From Alphaproteobacteria bacterium (GTDB lineage: Bacteria > Pseudomonadota > Alphaproteobacteria > Micavibrionales > Micavibrionaceae): DNA of 9,841 bases. The translations under genes and the position numbers were made by a program. The notes beneath the pieces were generated by a model. That model had not been told where the DNA came from, did not search any database, and worked only from the letters and a program-made list of their open reading frames with translations. Shown piece by piece: positions 5,264 through 9,841 of the stretch; position 1 is the stretch's first letter, and each line of letters starts with the position of its first letter. The stretch spans positions 1 to 9,841 of the forward strand of contig JALZUF010000149.1 of the NCBI GenBank assembly GCA_023301785.1, read 5' to 3'.

Positions 5264-5878
5264 ATGAAAAATTGTGATAGCAGAGCATGTGTTGAGTTTT
5301 CTACGGTGTCTAGAGATGGTTACGACCGTCTTTTCTCTTCTTTTTTTGCACATGCGTGCTCTCAAAAAGTTTTAGCGGGGTTTCCTGTTGCCCTTATTAC
5401 GGCTCCTTCTAATACGGCTAAATCGTTTGGTGTTGATATAGCTGTAAGTTGCATTACGGGGAATAGTTCACTTAGAAGCGCTCGCAGGCACTCCTGTTTA
5501 GAAGAGCATAGTGATCAAGCTGTAAATTTAATGCAAAAGCAATTTATTACGGCGGCGGGTGATCCTGTTGCGATACAATTTACGAACCTTCTGAGAGGTG
5601 ATTTGGTACAAGAAGATTATGACTCGCTGAATCAGATTTTGCGCTTAAAGTTTCCTCATGTTGATATGGGTATGACCTTTTTATCAAACCCGAAATCGCG
5701 AGAAGAGCAATATTGTGCGGATGTCAGTATTTCTTATGATTTTGCTTTCCCGGCTAAGGATAAGACACTTGCCAATAACAGGCGCGAAGATATGTGGGTA
5801 TTTGATGGTGAAATTAGATGTAATCCTGAAATAGCTAGCCAGCAACAACTCCAAGAGCTTGTTCACTCTTATATATAG
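5264..5878 (+). CDS. Unknown 204-aa protein between fliR and flhB
   Basis: I do not recognise this protein. It is 204 aa from ATG 5264, with no signal peptide or clear membrane segment, and seven cysteines, four of them in the first 60 residues. The C-terminal half is mixed, with a helical region (about residues 90-127) and a polar end (NNRREDMWVFDGEIRCNPE). The frame can start at GTG 5255, but that codon overlaps the -10 box of the promoter, whereas the ATG sits at the predicted transcript start. There is no Shine-Dalgarno. It lies between fliR and flhB, which are usually adjacent, and has its own promoter, so it looks like an acquired gene rather than part of the export gate. Confidence 0.7.
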   Translation: MKNCDSRACVEFSTVSRDGYDRLFSSFFAHACSQKVLAGFPVALITAPSNTAKSFGVDIAVSCITGNSSLRSARRHSCLEEHSDQAVNLMQKQFITAAGDPVAIQFTNLLRGDLVQEDYDSLNQILRLKFPHVDMGMTFLSNPKSREEQYCADVSISYDFAFPAKDKTLANNRREDMWVFDGEIRCNPEIASQQQLQELVHSYI

Positions 5879-5890
5879 ATAATCTTTCAC

Positions 5891-5905
5891 GGTTTTTTGA
5901 AAACC
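5891..5905 (+). repeat. Short hairpin just before flhB promoter
   Basis: GGTTTT and AAAACC pair around TTG, 12 bases after the stop of the 204-aa gene and 5 bases before the -10 candidate of flhB. It has no T-run, so it is not a standard terminator; it may be a weak transcript end or an operator-like site. Confidence 0.25.
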
Positions 5906-5907
5906 TA

Positions 5908-5916
5908 TGCTATCTT
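5908..5916 (+). promoter_or_regulatory. Extended -10 promoter candidate for flhB
   Basis: TGC followed by TATCTT (5911-5916) is an extended -10 pattern ending 6 bases before the flhB ATG. I see no good -35 at 15-18 bases upstream, so recognition would depend on the extended -10. It would produce a leaderless flhB transcript, in line with the absence of a Shine-Dalgarno. Confidence 0.4.
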
Positions 5917-5922
5917 TGAGTT

Positions 5923-7005
5923 ATGAGTGATTCAAGTCAGGAAGACGATTCCCAGAAAACCGAGGACCCCACCCCCAAGAAGATTGAGGAGAGTCGGAAA
6001 AAGGGGCAGGTGGCGCTTTCGCGTGAAGTGAACAATTGGGTTATGTTGTTTACGGCAACGATTGTTGTTTTGGTAATAGGGCCTTCTGCTATGAGTGGTC
6101 TTAAAGTCTTTATGAAGAACTTTATTGAGCGCGCACATTTGATGCCTGCTGATGGTCCTGGTGGAATTGGTGTGATATTAGGGGAGACTTTTTGGGAAGT
6201 CTTAAGCTTTATGATTTTGCCGCTCATTATCTTGATGATTGCGGCGTTCTTGTCACCATTCTTACAGATTGGTCCACTATTTGCCCCGAATACGATTAAG
6301 CCAGATTTTAGTAAAGTTTCACCAGCGGCTGGGTTTAAGCGTCTGTTTTCTATGCGCTCGATTATGGAGTTCGTTAAGGGGATTCTTAAGATCGGTATTA
6401 TTGGTGTCGTGGGTGTGATTCTGTTGAAGCCATTTTATGGCTCGGTTGATCATATGATTGGGTTACCGTTGGCGTCGATGATCTCTGAAATGGAAGGGCT
6501 TGTTTTTCGATTGATGGCTGGAATATTGGTTGTCTTATTAGTCGTGGCGGTGATTGATTTGGTTTACCAACGATACGAGCATCACAAGAAGATGCGTATG
6601 AGTAAGCAAGAATTAAAAGATGAATATAAACAAACAGAAGGTGATCCGCACGTGCGGGCGAAGTTGCGTCAGTTAAGACAAGAAAAAGCACGGGCGCGTA
6701 TGATGCAAGCTGTACCAGAAGCCGACGTGGTCATTACAAACCCGACGCATTATTCTTTGGCGCTTAAATATAATCCTGAGGAAATGGATGCTCCTGTGTT
6801 GATTGCAAAGGGAGTGGATGAGGTTGCGATGCGTATTCGTGAGGTGGCCAAAGAAAACAATATTCCTTTATATGAAAATAGACCATTAGCACGGGCGATG
6901 TATGACACCGTTGAAATAGATGAGATGGTGCCAGAAGAGCATTACAAGGCGGTCGCCGAGGTGATCTCTTATGTATTTCAGCTTAAAGGTAAGCTGAATA
7001 GCTAA
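5923..7005 (+). CDS. flhB: Flagellar export gate switch protein FlhB
   Basis: FlhB is the membrane protein that controls the change of export substrate from rod/hook proteins to filament proteins. The 360-aa protein shows the full architecture: an N-terminal signature EDPTPKKIEESRKKGQVA (about residues 14-31), four membrane segments between about residues 38 and 215, a basic linker (MSKQELKDEYKQTEGDP), and the cytoplasmic domain with the autocleavage motif NPTH at residues 273-276, preceded by ADVVIT. The cleavage motif is intact, so the switch should work. It has no Shine-Dalgarno and may be translated from a leaderless message. A second copy of the C-terminal domain alone (flhX) lies in the divergent operon. 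Confidence 0.98.
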   Translation: MSDSSQEDDSQKTEDPTPKKIEESRKKGQVALSREVNNWVMLFTATIVVLVIGPSAMSGLKVFMKNFIERAHLMPADGPGGIGVILGETFWEVLSFMILPLIILMIAAFLSPFLQIGPLFAPNTIKPDFSKVSPAAGFKRLFSMRSIMEFVKGILKIGIIGVVGVILLKPFYGSVDHMIGLPLASMISEMEGLVFRLMAGILVVLLVVAVIDLVYQRYEHHKKMRMSKQELKDEYKQTEGDPHVRAKLRQLRQEKARARMMQAVPEADVVITNPTHYSLALKYNPEEMDAPVLIAKGVDEVAMRIREVAKENNIPLYENRPLARAMYDTVEIDEMVPEEHYKAVAEVISYVFQLKGKLNS

Positions 7006-7083
7006 ACTGAATTTATTATCTCAATGAACTCAAAATGTATGGGGGTAGCCGTTTGTTTGCCCTAGTCTTTTGCGGTTTATTCG

Positions 7084-7099
7084 TGGCATTATTCATGCA
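7084..7099 (+). promoter_or_regulatory. Weak sigma-54-like match at the start of cckA
   Basis: TGGCATTATTCATGCA has the -24 GG and -12 GC at the exact sigma-54 spacing, with TGGCA and TGCA intact but three consensus bases lost. The predicted start, near 7110, falls just inside the coding frame, which argues against use unless translation begins later. Probably chance, kept as a candidate. Confidence 0.2.
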
Positions 7100-7101
7100 T
7101 C

Positions 7102-9618
7102 ATGCCATTAAACAATCTTGAATTTATAGAACAGCAGACTCAGAAAAAAAGCCCGAAGCGATTGGTTAAAAAAATCTCTTCGCGGAATCTACTTTTTTCA
7201 GCGATCCTTGTTATTGCTTATATTTGGGCGTGTGTTGGGTTGGCCGTTTTATTGGATATTAATAAGACGACTTTTGTTTTGGCGGGGTTGTTGTTTATTA
7301 TCTCCAGTATTGTGGCCTTTTGGTTTCAACGTTATTTTTACAAAGCCAGATTGCGCGAAAAGCAACGTTTGTTAATCCGTGAAGTTCTAGAAGGCAGCCG
7401 CGGCGCCCGTATGATTACCAATAGTGCGGATAGCACGGTTTATTTCAATCAACGGTTTGAGGTTCTTTGTCAGGATCAGGAAACGACGGACCTGAATGGC
7501 CTTGCAAATTTATTCATTGAAAATAGTGATGCATATCGTTTGTTCCTTAAATTGGCGGAGCAAGCGCGTCTTGGTATTACAGACTCCATGGAATTGCGGG
7601 CAGGAAAAGATTTTAAACAACGCTGGTTCCAAGTGACGGTGCAACCTGTTGCGGGCTGGGCGGGGTATGTTCATTGGCGCGTTGATGATGTGAGTAAGCA
7701 ACGCGATATGGATCGTTCTGTGCGTGAGGAACGTGAGAAGCTTATCGACTTTACGGATAATGCGCCTGTTGGGTTCTTTTCTGTGGATGAGGCTGGACGT
7801 TTTATCTTTGTGAATGCGACGTTGGCGCGTTGGTTGGGGAATGATATCGAGAGCTTGTTGAACAAAGGAAGCTTACACACTTATTTAGAAAGTCCGCCGC
7901 TGAATGCTGCACCTTATGATGTGATCGAAAAGGGCGGTGCCCGTCAGGTGGCCGAGATTATGATGAAAGGCCCTGCGGGTCGTACATTCTTGGCGAGTGT
8001 TAATCAGGCCGTTGTCACGGAAGAAGGGGGCCGCATTCGAACACGGGGCGTTGTCCATGATTTAACATCAGAAAAAGAAATGCGTAAGGCGTTGAAGGCC
8101 TCGGAAGATCGTTTCCAACGTTTCTTCGACGAGGCGCCGCTGGGTATTATTCGTGTTGATCAAAAAGGTGATATTCAGGATTGTAACACCGCGTTTGCCA
8201 CAATGGTTGGGTTAGAAATTCAAGAAACGGAAGGGCATGAATTTAAGCAATTTATTGCGCCTGATTTTAAAGAGAGCGCGTTCAACGCGATTACGCATAT
8301 TGAATCGGGTCGCCGTATGGATGCGCCGCTCGAGCTGTCGCTTGTGAAAAAAGATGGCACTGAGATTGCCGTTCAAATGCACGCGCGACGCTTTAAGCAA
8401 GGCGATAACATGGTGCTGCACTTTATTGATTTAACTGAACAAAAAGATCTTGAGGTTCAGTTTGTTCAGTCACAAAAGATGCAAGCGGTTGGACAATTGG
8501 CAGGCGGTGTAGCGCATGACTTTAATAACTTACTGACGGCGATTATTGGGTTTTGTGATTTACTTCTGCTGCGTCACAAACCGGGTGATCCATCGTTTGG
8601 TGATATTATGCAGATTAAGCAAAACTCGAACCGTGCGGCGAATTTGGTGCGTCAGTTGCTCGCGTTCTCGCGTCAGCAAACGTTGCGTCCAAAGGTGCAT
8701 GATATGTCCGATATTCTGACGGAAGTATCCCACTTGGTGCGTCGTTTGATTGGGGCAAATATTGAGCTTGAGCTTGTACATGGCTTTAACCTTGGGATGG
8801 TTAAGGTTGATGTGGGTCAGATGGAGCAGGTTTTAATTAACTTGGCTGTGAATGCGCGCGATGCAATGGATGAGGATAATGGTGGGCATCTTACGATTGC
8901 GACAGAGAACTTTGTGAATGATGAGGCGATTCTTTGTGGTGAAGATGAAATGCCGCCAGGGGACTGGATCTCTATTGCGGTGTCTGATTCTGGGTGCGGT
9001 ATCTCTAAAGAAAATATGAGCCGTATTATTGAACCGTTCTTTACCACCAAAGATGTGGGGCAGGGAACAGGGCTTGGGCTGGCGACTGTTTATGGGATTA
9101 TTCGTCAGACAGGCGGATTTTTAGCAATTGATAGTGTGATTGATGAAGGCACTACTTTTACAATTTATCTGCCACGCCTCAGCGAAAAAGAAGTGAACGC
9201 AGCGGCGCAAGAAAAAGTGGAACACGTTGAAGAGGCTGTTGGTGATTTAACGGGAACAGCAAGATTGCTCTTGGTTGAGGATGAAGATGCCGTTCGGACA
9301 TTTTCTACCCGTGCGTTGGTTAATAAAGGCTACGAAGTTTTAGCAGCCGAAAATGGTGAGGCGGCCTTAAGGCTCATGGACAATCAGGATAATAAAGAGA
9401 TTGATTTGATGATCACCGACGTCATGATGCCCGACATGGATGGCCCGACATTGGCACAACGGATGCGTCAAGATAGCCCCAATTTACGAATCATCTTTAT
9501 TTCTGGTTATACGGAAGAGAAATTAAAAGATCATATGGGTAAAGGAATCTCATTCTTGCCGAAGCCTTTCACTCTAAAACAGCTCGCCGCAAAGGTTAAG
9601 GAAGCGCTGGACTCTTAA
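7102..9618 (+). CDS. cckA: CckA-type hybrid sensor histidine kinase
   Basis: In alphaproteobacteria CckA passes phosphate through ChpT to CtrA and CpdR, controlling cell cycle and early flagellar genes. Domains in order over 838 aa: two membrane segments (about 29-52 and 56-76) with almost no periplasmic loop; a degenerate PAS-like region (about 93-200); a PAS domain (about 214-325, with DNAPVGFFSVDEAG); another PAS (about 338-450, with DEAPLGIIRVDQ); HisKA with GGVAHDFNNLL, phosphorylated His472; an HATPase domain with N box NLAVNARDAM (Asn584), DSGCGI (Asp629), EPFFTTK and GTGLGLATVYG; and a receiver domain with acidic EDED at 726-729, Asp773 in TDVMMPDMDG, Ser801 and Lys821. All catalytic residues are present. 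It is longer than Caulobacter CckA (691 aa) by roughly one PAS. The ATG lacks a Shine-Dalgarno; TTG 7162 is a weaker alternative. Confidence 0.92.
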   Translation: MPLNNLEFIEQQTQKKSPKRLVKKISSRNLLFSAILVIAYIWACVGLAVLLDINKTTFVLAGLLFIISSIVAFWFQRYFYKARLREKQRLLIREVLEGSRGARMITNSADSTVYFNQRFEVLCQDQETTDLNGLANLFIENSDAYRLFLKLAEQARLGITDSMELRAGKDFKQRWFQVTVQPVAGWAGYVHWRVDDVSKQRDMDRSVREEREKLIDFTDNAPVGFFSVDEAGRFIFVNATLARWLGNDIESLLNKGSLHTYLESPPLNAAPYDVIEKGGARQVAEIMMKGPAGRTFLASVNQAVVTEEGGRIRTRGVVHDLTSEKEMRKALKASEDRFQRFFDEAPLGIIRVDQKGDIQDCNTAFATMVGLEIQETEGHEFKQFIAPDFKESAFNAITHIESGRRMDAPLELSLVKKDGTEIAVQMHARRFKQGDNMVLHFIDLTEQKDLEVQFVQSQKMQAVGQLAGGVAHDFNNLLTAIIGFCDLLLLRHKPGDPSFGDIMQIKQNSNRAANLVRQLLAFSRQQTLRPKVHDMSDILTEVSHLVRRLIGANIELELVHGFNLGMVKVDVGQMEQVLINLAVNARDAMDEDNGGHLTIATENFVNDEAILCGEDEMPPGDWISIAVSDSGCGISKENMSRIIEPFFTTKDVGQGTGLGLATVYGIIRQTGGFLAIDSVIDEGTTFTIYLPRLSEKEVNAAAQEKVEHVEEAVGDLTGTARLLLVEDEDAVRTFSTRALVNKGYEVLAAENGEAALRLMDNQDNKEIDLMITDVMMPDMDGPTLAQRMRQDSPNLRIIFISGYTEEKLKDHMGKGISFLPKPFTLKQLAAKVKEALDS

Positions 9619-9632
9619 AACATATTAAATGA

Positions 9633-9660
9633 TGGACATTCTTCTGTCTTTATGTAAATT
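9633..9660 (+). promoter_or_regulatory. Putative promoter of the last gene, likely leaderless
   Basis: TGGACA (9633-9638, five of six) is followed after 16 bases by TAAATT (9655-9660, four of six), which ends 6 bases before the ATG at 9667. This has the same layout as the fliQ promoter and predicts transcription starting at the ATG. Confidence 0.45.
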
Positions 9661-9666
9661 TACTGT

Positions 9667-9841
9667 ATGGGTTTAACAGAACTACAAAAAAATGCCTTTG
9701 ACCACGCGTGGTCTTATCCAAGTGTTAGTCATGATGATTTTGACTTTAATACGGGGTCATACATTCTTCGCCGTAACTCTGATGGTGAATGGGAACGTAA
9801 GGGAATAGATACCCAATCTTTATCCATTACTCAAAATGGAG
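9667..9841 (+). CDS. Partial unknown gene, start only
   Basis: An ATG at 9667 opens a frame that runs 58 codons to the window edge. The visible part (MGLTELQKNAFDHAWSYPSV...) is polar, without a signal peptide or membrane segment, rich in Asp, Asn and aromatic residues. I recognise no family. The frame starts 48 bases after cckA and has no Shine-Dalgarno, but a -35/-10 pair fits just before the ATG. The visible length is too small to assign a function. Confidence 0.6.
   Translation, partial: MGLTELQKNAFDHAWSYPSVSHDDFDFNTGSYILRRNSDGEWERKGIDTQSLSITQNG

Noticed and set aside
5937..6227. Minus-strand frames opposite flhB
   Set aside because: Antisense to the highly conserved FlhB N-terminus, with no start signals of their own.
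7024..7065. 13-codon mini frame between flhB and cckA as a leader peptide
   Set aside because: No ribosome binding site, no attenuator-like hairpins nearby, and such short frames are expected by chance.
7510..9050. Several minus-strand frames opposite cckA
   Set aside because: All fall within intact cckA coding sequence and have low-complexity mirrored translations and no promoters or ribosome binding sites.
9619..9650. Terminator after cckA (GACA/TGTC hairpin with TTT)
   Set aside because: Only a 4-bp stem with a short T-run, and the bases are better explained by the -35 region of the next gene.

Overview
The window is a flagellar assembly locus from an alphaproteobacterium. This is supported by the gene set flgB-flgC-fliE-fliQ-fliR-flhB on the plus strand, a divergent flhX(flhB-like)-hypothetical-fliO-fliP set on the minus strand, and a CckA-type hybrid histidine kinase directly after flhB. 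CckA feeds the CckA-ChpT-CtrA relay, which is essentially restricted to Alphaproteobacteria. The DNA looks only moderately GC-rich, so I do not think it is a close relative of Caulobacter; a Rhodospirillales or Micavibrio-like lineage is a guess.

Layout. 1-86: start of an unidentified minus-strand gene that follows fliP. 93-1890 (minus): flhX, an unknown small helical protein, fliO and fliP, tightly packed and probably one operon. 1891-1948: divergent control region with an excellent sigma-54 promoter facing flgB. 1949-3161 (plus): rod genes flgB and flgC, then fliE, which links the rod to the MS ring. 3166-4076: an insertion of two unrecognised genes, a 72-aa minus-strand gene and a plus-strand lipoprotein gene, fired from a divergent promoter pair. 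4156-5216: fliQ and fliR. 5264-5878: an unrecognised 204-aa gene. 5923-7005: flhB. 7102-9618: cckA. 9667-end: start of an unrecognised gene.

How the parts work together. FliP, FliQ, FliR and FlhB form the core of the flagellar type III export gate and FliO helps assemble FliP. FlgB and FlgC are exported through this gate to build the proximal rod, anchored through FliE. FlhX resembles only the cytoplasmic substrate-switch domain of FlhB. CckA is a cell-cycle kinase that in known alphaproteobacteria controls CtrA, a regulator of early flagellar genes.

The most notable points are these. The usual run of rod and export genes is interrupted twice by genes I cannot identify. The genes after the interruptions (fliQ, the 204-aa gene and flhB), and also the last gene, lack a Shine-Dalgarno sequence and have a -10-like hexamer ending 6-7 bases before the ATG, which predicts leaderless transcripts. 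In contrast, flgB, flgC, fliE, fliR and the inserted lipoprotein gene have ordinary ribosome binding sites. No RNA genes, CRISPR arrays, transposases or attachment sites were seen.
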